Shown here: one piece after another, positions 1-11,685 of the stretch
How the letters are laid out: each line of letters begins with the position of its first letter
How positions within the stretch are numbered: position 1 is the first letter of the stretch
Origin: Sindora glabra
Lineage: Eukaryota > Streptophyta > Magnoliopsida > Fabales > Fabaceae
Direction of reading: 5' to 3'
NCBI GenBank assembly: GCA_020226215.1
Contig: CM035232.1
Span: 20,062,316 to 20,126,315 of the forward strand
DNA: 64,000 nt
Position numbers and translations under genes: made by a program
Notes under the pieces: model-generated
Told to the model about the DNA's origin: nothing
The model's database searches: none
The model's input: only the letters and a program-made list of their open reading frames with translations

Positions 1-287
1 ACACGGGTCGTGTCGGACCCCGTGTTCCTAGGCTTACGAGCTTTTAATGGTGAAAAACCCTGATTTTCTTTCACTTTCCCTCATTTTCTTCGTCTTCCTC
101 CGTGCCCTAATCTCTCTATCCTCATTTTCGGCCATCATCTTGCCAAATTACACCGATTAAAGTGTTTTATTTGGCTATTTGAAGTGATTTTGCTACTTGA
201 TCTTCCATTTAATCAGTTGAAATTCATTATTTGGATTCCTCTTGTGATCTAACCAAGAACTTAGGGTTTCTATATGAAATTCTCAAG

Positions 288-700
288 GTAAGAACATTTT
301 CCTTGAAATCTTTGGAGTTATTTGCAATTACTTATGTTTATTGAACTTCAATGCAAGTTAGAATTTATAGGAATGTTCATATCCTTTGAGGTTTGATGTT
401 TGATTGATTGAATCTTTGATTGATAGGACTTGAAACCTTTGATTGAGGGACTTATAAGACTTATAGGATTTATAGGACTTGGAATCTTTGATTGGTTGAG
501 TTTAAATCCTTTGAAGTTTAGTAATTATTTGACTGATTGCATGATTTACCTCATTGATATGCTCACTTATTTGCATTAATGGAATCAAATTTTGAATTGT
601 ACTTCATTTGACATTGGATGATATTGAAATTGCTTGCTGAAATCTGCTGACTGACAATCTTTCAACACTCTCTCTCACATTGTAATTTTCTTTTTTTCAG
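288..700 (+). other. Probable intron upstream of the env-like ORF
   Basis: A consensus donor (CAAG|GTAAGA) lies at 287/288. A pyrimidine-rich acceptor (TTTTTTTCAG) ends at 700, four bases before the ATG at 704. The 413-bp stretch is T-rich like a plant intron. Athila-group elements are known to express the ORF downstream of pol from a spliced subgenomic RNA, and this arrangement fits that. Splicing itself is inferred. Confidence 0.55.
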
Positions 701-703
701 ATC

Positions 704-1897
704 ATGTCAAAGAGACAAAAGACAACTGCCAGGAAAATAACCAAGGGTAGTACTTTTAGAGGGACCTCCTCTAGAGGACCAACGCCCCCATTCTTGGAGT
801 TCATAGAAGAGGCTCATATTTAAGCATTCGATAGACACAAGGACTGGTCGTTTGTGGAAGGCCGATACTTGGATTGGGCTATTTTGAGAGAGTTCGGCCT
901 GGAGGATGAGATCCGTGAGCTCATAAGTGTAGGTGCTTGGGAGGTATTCTTTCAGATTATAGAGCCTACCTACAGGGAGCTTACTTTGGAGTTTCTTAGT
1001 ACTTTCTACCTAGAGAGATATTTTGAGACTATCGATTCGGCCGACACAGTGTACTTTCGTCTCGGGGGAGTCACTTATTCTATGAACGTGACCCAGCTCT
1101 CAGTGCACTTAGGACTTTATTCTGAAAAATTTATGACTACTCCAGAGTATCATGATATGCTGATAGGATTTCCCCATGGGACCCAGGAGTGGCGAGTATG
1201 GGCTGATATTGCTATCGGGAACACCTATGATCCCACCAAGAGCAAGGCATCTAACCTCAGGAGAGTTGCCTGGCGAGTCATCTATTCCATCTTCAGTCAC
1301 ACCTTGAGTGGACGGGGGCACAGTCATGGGATCGTGAGCACTGTTGATGTACTCTTCTTATATAGCATGATCCAGAGAGTCCCCATTCATATTGGAGGTG
1401 CATTCGCTCATTTCTTCTTAACTCAGGCATCAGATAGGAGAGCTGAGAGTATTGCTGCCGGTCCATATATCACCAAACTAGCCAGACGGTTAGGAGTATT
1501 TGATCGATCATATGGATCCCTCACTATAGTATTTCATATGACACCCTTCTGAAGGGGCATTCTTTTAGCTATGAGGATCCAGCCTATGTAGCAGCAGCCC
1601 CATGAGGCAGAGCATGATATTCCAGGAGATGATGGCGATCGTGATGCAGCTCCTAATATGGGTCCGTCATCTTCTGCAGAGGGCAGAGTTTCATCCGACG
1701 CCTACTTCAGAGATATATTATCTGGTCAGCAGCAGATTCTGGCTGAACTTCGACTTATCTCTGAGCGTCAGATGAGGATTGAGGATCTTTATGACGACTT
1801 GGACAGGCGATCCAGACACATCGAGAGCATGGTCAAGCCCCTGTTCAAGCTTTTCCACCCCTCTTCCCCAGTGGATCCAGATCCTCCTGCTCAGTAG
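704..1897 (+). pseudogene. Athila env-like (post-pol) ORF, broken by three stops
   Basis: One frame runs from ATG 704 to TAG 1897 (398 codons) and is cut by TAA at 821, TGA at 1550 and TAG at 1589. The longest open piece (854-1552) resembles the protein encoded downstream of pol in Athila-group elements: the segment around VEGRYLDW, then a conserved block with VYFRLGG and LSVHLGLY. The tail (1658-1897) is polar and helical (ISERQMRIEDLYDDLDRR) and may form a coiled coil. Each stop is one C-to-T step from a sense codon (CAA, CGA, CAG). No clear signal peptide or membrane span remains in the visible part. Its function is unknown in the family; env-like is a positional label. Confidence 0.7.
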
Positions 1898-3107
1898 CTT
1901 GGAGTGTTTCTTTTTCCTTTTATTCATATATTCTACTTTTTACTTATTTCTCCTCTCTATTTCCATTTATCTGGTTTGTACTTATATTGACTATGCACTT
2001 TCATTTACTTTTTATCATTTTGACTATTTCTCTTTTATTTTCTTGCACTCTTAATATTCATGTTTGTAATAACTAACAGCATATTCTTTTTAGTATTGTA
2101 TCTTCTTTCTTTTAGATTACCAGTCTCCTCCTTCTCTCTTACTCTGTCTCTACTTCTGGATCTCCATGAAGACATGATCTATACTGAACAACCATGCTCC
2201 ATTGGTCAGGGAAGTTTCAGTCCCCCATCTATTTTCTGTCTCTTTTCCATTTACTTTTCTGTACATTGAGGACAATGTCTAATTTTAAGTGTGGGGGAGC
2301 AGCGTTTAGATTGTTTTGCAATGTTTTGCACTTGAATCTGCTTGATTGATTTTGAGTACTGAAATTTACTCCAAATTCTATAATATGTAAAAAAAACTAT
2401 TAAAAAAAATTTAAATAAAATTTTTAATTTTTAGGGCAATCTTTTGAATAAAGTGATTGGTTCATGCCTTGCTCCTTTAATGATTATCTGGCAACTTAAT
2501 AAGGAAAATCTAAAGCTTGAAGCTAAGAGTAATAAGCATAATTGATCCTTGTGAGATTTGAGCCTTTGAGCCTTTGAGCAAATTTCACATTAGAAATTAA
2601 AGCTCATTTTTATCTTCTTGAGGGATTATGTCATTGCTCTTGACTTTTTGTTCTAGAACTTGCATTTGCTCTTTTTGAGGCTACATTTTATGTATTTTGC
2701 ATGTCAAAAGTGATGAGACCATGTTTCTTTATCCTTTTTATTTGTTTTGCTTATTTGAATCTTTTTCTTTGATATACCCTAAACCATTTTCAATTTTTCC
2801 CCTAGTTAGCCACTTTGAACCTTGGACCTTTATTTCTAGCCTAGCCCAAACCATACTATGTACATCTAAAGCCACTGCCAAGTGAACTTGAACCTTAGAG
2901 TTTAAGGGAACTTAGACACATTTTATGAGTTTGGTTATCACTTAGAGGTCCTTACTTAGAGCTACTAGTTGGATAAGTTGATTTATAGCTTCGACCATCT
3001 ATAAAAAAAAGTGTTAAATAAATAATTTGGAAAGAAGAAAAGGAAGAAAAGCTTGTTGGGAAATAAATAAATAAATAAAAAGAGAGAAGAAGAAAATGTT
3101 GTGTTTG

Positions 3108-3143
<36 letters not shown>

Positions 3144-3666
3144 AAAAAAGGAAAGAATAGGGGTTGAAGCAAGGTAATATACTAAAATGAGTAATGGAAC
3201 TCGACAATGGTGAAACTCAAGACCAATGTGTCTTTTCTATTCTCTGACTCTATCACTTTTCATCCATTGATTTTCCTTTACCTTATCCTCACCATTTTTC
3301 CTAATAAAGTCCTCTGATTTGCATGCATTGTACAATATAGTAGTGGAGATTAGAGTTTTTGCAAGCATATGGTAGCATTAAGTCCTAAGCTGATTGACTT
3401 GAGAGTATACACAAGCCTTATGCTGAGAGTTTGAGTAAACACTATACCTGTGAGGTTGTTCTCTTTTGCTTTTATGCTGAGGATTGACTTATTTAGTTGC
3501 TTTATTTTCATTTAGTTGCTTGGCATGACTTGATCCTAATCTCTGCTTCGTTGAATGATTGCCTGATGTGTATATAAAAAAAAAGAAAAAGAGAGAAGAG
3601 AAAAGAATAAAAATTGGAGTAGATTTTTGTTCTCTTACTTCCTTACTCGAGGACGAGCAAGATTCA
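1898..3666 (+). other. Untranslated internal region between env-like ORF and 3' LTR
   Basis: No believable ORF is seen. The tract has poly-T runs, an A-rich stretch near 2390-2430, an AT microsatellite and, near 2288-2300, an internal AAGTGTGGGGGAG motif. That motif nearly duplicates the true polypurine tract at 3667-3679. Long non-coding 3' internal regions are usual in Athila-group elements. Confidence 0.6.
3111..3141. repeat. (AT)n microsatellite, about 15 units
   Basis: An uninterrupted alternating A/T run in the 3' internal region of the Athila copy. Confidence 0.9.
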
Positions 3667-3679
3667 AGTGTGGGGGAAT
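3667..3679 (+). promoter_or_regulatory. Polypurine tract of Athila copy A
   Basis: AGTGTGGGGGAAT lies directly before the LTR start TGATAAATGC. Purine-rich tracts in this place prime plus-strand DNA synthesis in LTR elements. It fixes the following LTR as the 3' LTR. Confidence 0.8.
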
Positions 3680-5115
3680 TGATAAATGCACAATTGTACT
3701 TAAATTTTATGTGTTTCATCACTGATTTACTTAGTATCTTGTGCAAAAATTGATTGAAAAGGATACTTAGATGCTCGATATTTTGTTTTCAGATTTTGGA
3801 GTGACACATTTGAGCATTAGAAAAGGATCCGGAGTCAAAACCGTGCGAATTGTGGAGAATCGAAGCAAAGTTGCTCACTTGGCAAAGAACACGGGATATA
3901 GGAATCCTATGTGGAGGGTTGTGTATCTTTCTGGATTGCTTCGAAGCTTCACTGAGCTGTTCAAAGAAGAACACGGGGGTGAACACGGGGGTGAACACGG
4001 GACGTGTCATACCCCGTATACCATACTGCCCTTCACTTCGAAGGTAAACACGGGGAGTGTCACAACCCGTGTATCATGCTGCTCAACCTTTGCAGAAGAA
4101 CACAGGGTACCACACGGGACATGTCATACCCCGTGTATCATGCTGACCAGCTTTCGTAGAGAAACACGGGGTAGAACACGGGCTGTGTCACATCCCGTGT
4201 ACATTACCAATATAAGTTTTATGTGAAAAATCAAAAAGAAAGGAAGAGAAACCGAAAAATTAAAAGAGGAGCTACTGGGAGAAACCTTAGGAGAGAACAA
4301 AACTCACCAAGAGCAACTTTTAACTGTGGATTCAAGCAAAGGATTGAAGATTCAAGCAAGAAATTTGTAGAGCTTCATGATTTGTTTGAATTCCCTCTCT
4401 GTTTTCTGGTGGTTTTGTAATGACTTCACACTAAACCCTAGTGCTCAGCTAGGAGTAAATTTGTTCATGGATTTATGGAATTGATTTTTATATAATCTAG
4501 CTTGATTTACTGTTGATTTATGATTTGATTATACTGTTTCGTATTTCAACAGTTCAATACTTCCGGAATATTGAATTTGTGTGATAGATTAGTTAATTCT
4601 AGGTTGGAATGACTAATTAATTAATCGGACCTTGCATGATCATTGGGAATATCAATTAGACTTAGGAATTAAGCTAATTAGATTCTTTTGCACAGGATGA
4701 AATGTCTAAAAATGGATTCTAAAGTAATGTTAATGCAACCTAGATGAGTGATTACTAGAGAAATTCTGGGTACTTAATCTTTTGGTTAGTAGTTAGTAGC
4801 CTTGCAATGAGGTATAACTTATTTTTGGTAATCCAGCAATCTAAATTAACAGTAAACCAAGTTAGAGGATTATCTTCATTCCATAATGAAATGTACAAGG
4901 GAACCCTAAAGCTGAGTACGCTTCCATCTCATTTGAATTAAACCTTTTTGATAATTAAGCTCTGTTTTACATTTTACCCTTAATTCTCAATATCAATCAG
5001 CATACCTAGATAATTTACCTCAAAATTCAGTTAGTATTCAACATTCAATTCCTGTAGAAACGATATTTTTTATACTATAACTCGACTAAACCCGTACACT
5101 TGCGGGATCATGTCA
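3680..5115 (+). repeat. 3' LTR of Athila copy A (1436 bp)
   Basis: It starts TGATAAATGC and ends ACTTGCGGGATCATGTCA, and can be aligned along its length with the LTR at 59998-61396. It holds the ACACGGG/CCCGTGT palindrome array. A 151-codon frame at 3771-4226 lies wholly inside the LTR and runs through the palindromes, so it is not taken as a gene. Confidence 0.9.
3970..4205. repeat. Array of short ACACGGG...CCCGTGT palindromes
   Basis: At least four units of the form ACACGGG, a few bases, GTGTCAYA, CCCGTGT, spaced about 55-65 bp, each able to form a GC-rich hairpin in otherwise AT-rich DNA. Three related units are in the second LTR (60299-60445), and one opens the window (1-26), outside any LTR. 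Confidence 0.8.
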
Positions 5116-5527
5116 GTGATGAGAGTGATCGATCTGAAATGAAGAGAATTTTCTTTTCTTTTCTTCCAAAATTTTTTGATTCATTGACGACAAAACAATC
5201 TTGATTAATATTGAAAAAACTTTGTGACTAAATTTGCATGTCACTAAAACTTTCTATTGTGACAATATTCCTTGTTGTTGTCACTATATATTATATTTTT
5301 TCTATTCTCAATTTAAAAGTTATAACTGGATATTAAATTTAATTTTTAATTATTGTTATGGTGACGAAAAATACAATTTGTAACTAAAAATTATTAATTT
5401 TTTGACAATAAACTTATGTTATCACAAGTATTGATTATTCAATGATAATAATAGAATACTATCACTAAAATACTTCTTTCAATGGCAGGAATATTTTTTG
5501 GCACTAATGATCGAATTTCTTTTAGTG
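5116..5527. mobile_element. CACTA-like transposon end (fragment)
   Basis: The stretch ends with GAATTTCTTTTAGTG, whose complement starts CACTAAAAGAAATTC, the usual CACTA terminal form. Inside it, short direct and inverted motifs (TTGTGACTAAAT, GTCACTAAA, GTGACAATA) recur, as in CACTA subterminal regions. The other end is missing; the Athila LTR abuts it on the left and probably inserted into it. No transposase is seen. Confidence 0.45.
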
Positions 5528-7440
5528 TTTATCGAAAGTCCTTTAAGGAATGTTTTATTTAAATAATATTTTGCTCATCCTCATTAATTTAATATAAATA
5601 AATAAAAAGCAAATAAGTAAATAATTAAATATATAATTTTATAAAAATATAATTAATTAAAATTTAAATAATTGTATTTTATTTTAAATATCTTAATTGC
5701 ATTAATATGATTTAATCTAAAAATAAATATGAATTAATTTAATTTATATATCTCTTTATATTAAAATATTTTTATGTAATTTTATATTTTTAGATAATTT
5801 AACAAATAATTTTAATCGATATTTCTAATACAATTAATTAATCTATTAATTATTAACCATCACTTAATTTATCATCCATTTGCACCAAAATCAAAATTTA
5901 CACTTCAGTGAAACCCATCGCCAAAGAATTATATACTTTGATAATTAATAAAGCAACCAGTTAGAAAGATATTATTCATCGTATACAAATGGATGCTTGG
6001 GGAAAGGAGAGAAAAGCCAGAGCGTTGGAATACATGGCACGGAGCAATGTGGAATTTTGAAACAACTACTTAATTAGCTTTGATCTGATCATTATGTGTT
6101 TGTGCAGCGAACACGTGGACACGCTTGTATTAATTCTCCTTGGTCTAAAACTACACCCACTTCCACCTTACGTGAATTGCTTTCCTCTTTTTCACGCAGG
6201 TATCCCGTATGGAGAAGTAACAGTAGGCGGCAAATCTTTCAAAGTATCGAATTCAGGATTTCCTCTCAATAATAGTATTTTTAAAGATTTGAATCTGGAA
6301 TCCTTTAAATTTGAAATTTAATTTAAGATTCAATTTACTACTATTAAAGTAATCAATTATTAGTATTTATGAATTACTTCTTAATTATGTAAGAGTTTGA
6401 TTTGGTCCATTCTTTGATAAAAATCAATGAAAGAAAAAGGAATAGAAGTGAATGAAGTCTCAGGTTAATCTAGGTCAACTCAAAAATCTCAGATTGAAAT
6501 AAAACTAACATTTCTTGAGTATTGATCAAGAAAATGAATATAAATTTGGGAGTGATTTCAGCATACTATTGATATAGTAATGTATTAGTATACTATCAAA
6601 TTTAATTCCACATTAGATTTACTTTTTTTTTAGTCAAACCTTGCACGTTTTAATTCTACATTAGATTTACTTTTTTTTTTAGTCAAACCTTGCACGTGAT
6701 GCAATAGCATATCAATGGCCAAATCTAGTAATGCATCAATATACTTTTATATCAATAGTATAGCATAAAAATTTTCCTACAGGTTTTTCTGCTTGGAAGA
6801 TAGAAGAGACTAGGAAAGTAATATGCACGTATTTGGTAGGATAGAAAAGAATGAAGTAGAAATAAGAATGGATAAGAAAATAAAAATAGAATGAATATTT
6901 CATTATTATATTTGGTATGATTAATAATAAAATAGACATTTCATTTTTATGATTAGCACATCAAAATAATATGTTCTTTACGTTTTTTTTTATTTATTAT
7001 AGTTAACCGATTTTACAAATATTAAGAAAGTTGAATAATTTATTTATTTTTAATAAATTTTTTAAGATTATTATTTATGTATAAAATTTAAGATAATTAA
7101 AAATAAAAAAATATAATGAAATAATTATAAGTGGGTTAAAAATATAAAATAATAAAATATTTATTAATTGTCATAGAGAAATGTACCTCTTGGGGTAACA
7201 CCAATAGGAGACAATTTCATTCCTGCGAGAAGGGCCCAGGAAAAATCTGGATGTTTAATGGGCTGATGTCATGTCCAGTCCAATAGAAGAAGAAAAGATG
7301 AAAAGACAATTTTTGAATAGCTGGCTCTTCAAAAGCAACTATGTCGTTTATTTGCTGACTTGAATATTATAATACAAACCACCGGGCTCCACAGATTGAA
7401 CTTATGGTGCCTATATAGCGAATTAGTGATACATATATGC
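5528..7440. other. Gene-free AT-rich DNA downstream of the GLR gene
   Basis: Only short unsupported frames are present. It contains A/T-rich low-complexity DNA at 5570-5870 and 6960-7170, the 48-bp duplication at 6603-6698, and near 7170-7245 a segment similar to 49003-49070. Confidence 0.6.
6603..6698. repeat. 48-bp tandem duplication
   Basis: Two adjacent units, starting at 6603 and 6651, share TAATTC(C/T)ACATTAGATTTA, a poly-T run and TAGTCAAACCTTGCACGT. They differ by one T in the run and few substitutions, so the duplication is fairly young. Confidence 0.85.
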
Positions 7441-7451
7441 ATTTATATTGT

Positions 7452-10236
7452 CTACAAAGGCAGTGTTTGAATAGCTACGCTGCAAGGTGATTTTGGGTGG
7501 TGAGGATTATTGTCACTTGCCTCACTCGTTGAACCAACATTCCCTGCACTGGTAGAACTATCCGCTCCTGATTGATTACTTTTCTTGAAACGAAGAGAGA
7601 AGATCAAGTATTTTTGGCTATAAGTCTTGGCCAGTCTTACAGGCTTTTTCCAAATGCAACTTTCAGAGATTAGCAAAGCTAACAAGGTACATGATCCGGT
7701 GATCATAAACAATCCTGCGAAGCTATGAGTTGTGAGGCTGGGATTGTCAGCTGACACGTCTCCAAAGTCGTTGTCATCACTGCTGCTACCAAAATATTTC
7801 CGCTCCATCTGATCCATTGCATCACCTTGCTGAGTTACGTTTAATATGGCTCTTGAGAAGTAGGAGGTTAAGTTAGAATCCTTGGGGAATGCCTGCAAAT
7901 ATTGCATCAAAGCATATAAATTAAAATGACAGTATTATATAAAGGGCAAGTCCTCAATACTTTAATGGAATGGGTATACGCACTTTTTAACTGATGATTA
8001 TAATTACAATTGTATACATGTGATCAAAGTCAAACTGACTTTACATGCCAAAGAGTTAACTTAAGTTATAGGTCATTTTAAGTTAACATCTTTTATGTTT
8101 TGCCTAATTGTATTTAATATTCATGATTTTACACTTTTACTCTTTGAAGTATGAAATACATTGATGTTAATTTTTTTTAACTGCAACACACTTTCTAAAA
8201 TATTATTGTGTTAAAAGACCATTTCATTATATTTTTATATACAAATGTTTCCTTTCTTTTAAAAAATGTCTAGACCTATTTTGTCCTTATTCTTCAAAAT
8301 AAAATGCATATTTATACATAAATATATAGTGAAATGAAATTTCAGCCATTCAAAAAATGACATTAGAGATGGAATTACAATTATAAAAAGAAAACACTGT
8401 TATATTTTATAACTGGGAAAGTATCTTGGGAGTTGAAAATGTATAATTTTTTAAAAATAGAATATATCAAATATAATTAAGTCAAATCTCATAAAAAATT
8501 GTAATTTGCACGAAATTATTTCGCAATATAAGAAGAGTAAAAAAATAAAAGTCAAAGTATTAAATAAGGTCAGCAAGATTTATATAAAAGGCATAAAAGG
8601 GGCAGAGAAATATATACAAATCCAAATCCACCGGTGCGATAGCGAGGTCCCATCATTCTATAGTATTTGGAACCAAATTTCTTGAGGAAGACTTTAAGAT
8701 AAGGTGTTTCTTCAAAGATAGCAGAAACACCGCCATTTCGAGTTCCTTTGTCTAAAGCCTCACGATAATCTTCAATAACTTTGAGTTCCTTCAGCTTCGA
8801 TTTGTCAAACTTCAAGTTGTCCACTAACAAATTCAATACAAAGGAAGCGGCAGGATATCCAATATAGTCACCGTTTCTTTGTAGATCATTCACGCTTGCG
8901 TAGCTGGGTGTCAATTGGTCCAATGTCAACATGGAAGATAAGTTTGCTGTGTAACTTTGCATCAGGACAAACGCCAGTGTCAACCATACCATCAACACAA
9001 ACTTAGAGCAGTTCTTGGCAACTGACTCTCCTGGAAATTAATTAACTAACGACATCAGAAACTCATAAATAGATATCCTCCTTATATACAGTGAATAGCC
9101 ACGATTTCTAGCTTTAGAACATTAAGTGTAAAAATTTCATATCTAAATTAAGTAATAAATATCATAAATAAAGATATTAAGACTTGTGCCGGCACCTTAA
9201 TAGTGCAATGACATTTGATGAAGCTTTATTACTTAACATATCTAAAATTTGAATTTAGCACTTTACATATATGCATTATATGGATTATCATTCCTATTAT
9301 TATTTAAAAATAAAAAATAAAAATAAGTAAGTACATCAAAACTTCTAACAGAAGTTCTTTCCACTAGTTCCTCTATGCATCTTCTTAGATATAAAAGGTA
9401 AAAAAATATTAAAAAAAAGATGAAAAACATGCACATAGATAGAAGGTAAGTCCAAAGGGACATAATCATATTACTTTGAGGGAGTACCGTCTGCATTAAT
9501 GGAAGCCAAAACATGGACATAGGTGAACCTTCAAATGTTGTGTCTCTGTTTATATTCCGTTCCATGAACCGAATTGTGGCTCCGATAAAGACGCTGAAGA
9601 GGATGATGATCAACCAAAGATCCCAACTAAAAGGCCGTAGGAAGACCCACATATTTACGTGTCGATCGGGTCCAACTCGTACAAACATCATCACTTCTGA
9701 TTCCGTATATGGCAGTGTAAAATCCACATAGTTTGATCGATTGGCCACAATACTTATGTCTCCTGCCACGGCGTCGTACTTCACACACCAACAAAGAAAA
9801 TATCAAATCGATATGGTTAGGAAATTAATCTGATTCTGCCTATATTGTGTGCAATAATATATGTGATTCTGAGGCACATAATGATTTGCATGATATGAAC
9901 CTTTTTTGCAGGAATATCCTGGAGAAGTTGATCGTAAGAGCCAGTGCTCTTCCCTGATTTGTCCACAAAGGCTCGATACTCGAACGAAACATTGATACCT
10001 AAGTGCAGGAGATGGGCAACTGTAGCATTGAAAATCTCAATGGAATAGCCATTAACATCAACCACCTGGTTTGTAGTGGCATTCAATTCAACATTCACAA
10101 ACTCTTTAATACTTCCATCCTTGGGGATCCCAATTATCAGCTTTTTACCTCCCAAAAGTGGAGCAGCAGCCACAAAGTCAACAATTAAAAGGAAAACACA
10201 GATAGGAAGTTTGCTGCCGTGGTGTGCCTTGGCCAT
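7452..10236 (-). CDS. Glutamate receptor-like channel lacking the ATD (4 exons, 497 aa)
   Basis: Exons on the minus strand: 10236-9901, 9778-9475, 9030-8618 and 7892-7452, all with GT-AG borders and matching phases (1494 bp including the stop). The product starts with a likely signal peptide (residues 1-25, CVFLLIVDFVAAA). Next come ligand-binding half S1 (about 33-155, with VDFTLPYTES), M1 (about 164-182), a pore loop (about 196-212), M3 (about 222-240) with the gate motif SYTANLSSML, half S2 with EETPYLKVF and GGFGFAFP (about 245-400), M4 (about 408-428) and a Ser-rich tail. Plant GLRs form ligand-gated cation channels, and most are about 900 aa with an ATD of roughly 400 aa in front of S1. 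Here the signal peptide leads straight into S1, and no ATD remnant was seen upstream. No stop or frameshift was found. Expression is not shown by sequence; a truncated relic is the alternative. Confidence 0.85.
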
Positions 10237-10291
10237 CTCGGCAGTGATGAATGAATAGGTGAGTTAGCTAATTAGGTTTCCTGGTTCCTGC

Positions 10292-10315
10292 ATTTATAAA
10301 TAATTAAATATATAG
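10292..10315 (-). promoter_or_regulatory. Candidate TATA region of the GLR gene
   Basis: On the minus strand TATATAT and TATAAAT lie about 57-80 bp before the ATG at 10236, a normal distance for a short 5' UTR. The surrounding DNA is AT-rich, so chance matches are likely. Confidence 0.3.
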
Positions 10316-10319
10316 TGTG

Positions 10320-11269
10320 TACGTAAAGAAGTATGAATCAAAGATATATCTGTGGGACATAGACAGCTGAATAGAATTCTACCGGAGGTGCTTACATGGT
10401 GAACTCTTTTGGGTCAAATACGAAGAAATTTAAGTGTTAGAGCCTTTGGATACTTTCTTCGTCCAGTCCTTGAAATGTGAGGATATTCTGTGATGAATCA
10501 TCAAATCCTTCGTGTTTTACAAGACAAAACTAGAATATATTTATATTTTGATATTTTGATTGAAAAACTCTTGGAAGCTGGACGAGGCCTCTCTCTTTTC
10601 TGTGTACTCTGTCATGTGAACATTGTATACGGAAGTGAGACGAAATTTCTGCATACTTAATATTGTTATAATTACAATGATGAAAGTAATATATATATAT
10701 ATATAAGTGGTGGATTAGCTGTGAGAGATTTAGGAAGTCTAAAAATATATGTCAAAATTTTGTTACTTTAAAGGATATGAAGCAGAACAGAGAATAAGGA
10801 AAATGTGTTCAAAGACTTTCAGTTAAATAACTTATATTTATATCGAAAGCAACACACTTAGTGTCTGTATATTATATTAAAAATATATATAAGAATTGCC
10901 TTTATTATTAGCAGGCTATGTGCCGTTTTCTACGAGCTAGGCTTTAGAAAGAAATTTTGCTTTCAAATATCAGACTTGTTCAACGACAATGACACAAGTG
11001 TCACAATACCGAAACTGACTCCAATAGTTTCTTCAATTGAAGATCATTTCACGGAAAATATTATCATGGACCAAGTCTCCTTAGCGGGTTTCTGACAAAC
11101 CCCCTAACACTTGAGTAATTGGATTTGAAACACGAACCGGAGTTGGAAATTTTCTTCAAATCAACCGAATGTTCTATAATTGTGAATTTCTACCAGTTAC
11201 TAGGTGGTGATCTAATAATAAAATATTAGATAATATACTGTTAGTCTTAGATTTAAATTTCTTCATTAT
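10320..11269. other. Gene-free region upstream of the GLR gene
   Basis: No ATD-like or other coding similarity was noticed on either strand. A short (AT)n run lies at 10689-10704. Confidence 0.5.
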
Positions 11270-11612
11270 CAGAGGCCGTTTGAATGAAGGTAACGAGAGA
11301 TGGGAAATGAAAAAAAAGGTTTTCACCGTTTTATACACGTGTTTGGTTGAAAAAGTTATTTCCTTTCTCAATTTAATGAGATTATCTCAAATCAAATAAT
11401 GTTGATTTCTCTAATTCTTAAAAATTCTAATTCTTCCATTCTGAGTTTTAAAATTATCAATAATAATACTAATAACAATAACAACAACAGTAATTAAAAA
11501 TAATAAAATAATATTAAAAGGTAAGTTGATTTTCCTTGTGACATTCTTAAACGTCAACTAAGCAGTAAATTCAAGAGAACTTAGCTTCTTATTCTTACTT
11601 CAAACAGACAAA
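11270..11612. mobile_element. Possible MITE with imperfect inverted ends
   Basis: The left end (AGGCCGTTTGAATGAAGG) and the complement of the right end (GTCTGTTTGAAGTAAG) are loosely inverted around an AT-rich, ORF-free core. No clear target duplication was found, so this is weak. Confidence 0.25.
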
Positions 11613-11685
11613 TTAGGAAATTAGGAGTTTCTGTTTTTTTTTTCCCTCCTTCTTATTTCTTTGTTTATTTTTTTTTTCTTCCTTC

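Larger units (their letters stand above)
1..5115 (+). mobile_element. Athila-type Ty3/gypsy LTR retrotransposon, 3' part (copy A)
   Basis: The window opens inside the element. In order it shows a leader with an intron, an env-like ORF, a long untranslated tract, a polypurine tract and a complete 3' LTR. The LTR matches the 5' LTR at 59998-61396, which is followed by an Athila-type primer-binding site and gag. The two LTRs belong to different insertions: this one has a polypurine tract upstream, the other has a PBS downstream. gag and pol of this copy would lie left of the window. The coding part is broken by stops, so the copy cannot be autonomous. The 5 bp after the LTR are GTGAT, but the matching left target duplication is outside the window. 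Confidence 0.85.

Noticed and set aside
1779..2269. Phe/Leu-rich open frames overlapping and following the env-like ORF
   Set aside because: T-rich composition gives hydrophobic shadows; no start context or domain.
3970..4205. CRISPR-like array of palindromic repeats
   Set aside because: Plant retrotransposon context, irregular spacing, imperfect repeats and no cas genes.
3771..4226. 151-codon open frame
   Set aside because: It lies wholly inside the LTR and its Gly/Thr/Arg-rich part is the translated palindrome array; no match to a known domain.
6094..6321. 75-codon frame upstream of the Athila-to-GLR spacer
   Set aside because: No homology or splice support; ends in low-complexity DNA.
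10237..11180. A hidden ATD exon for the intact GLR gene
   Set aside because: Minus-strand translation shows none of the ATD blocks that are obvious in the pseudogene (GPQ, SATSPSLS, YGW).
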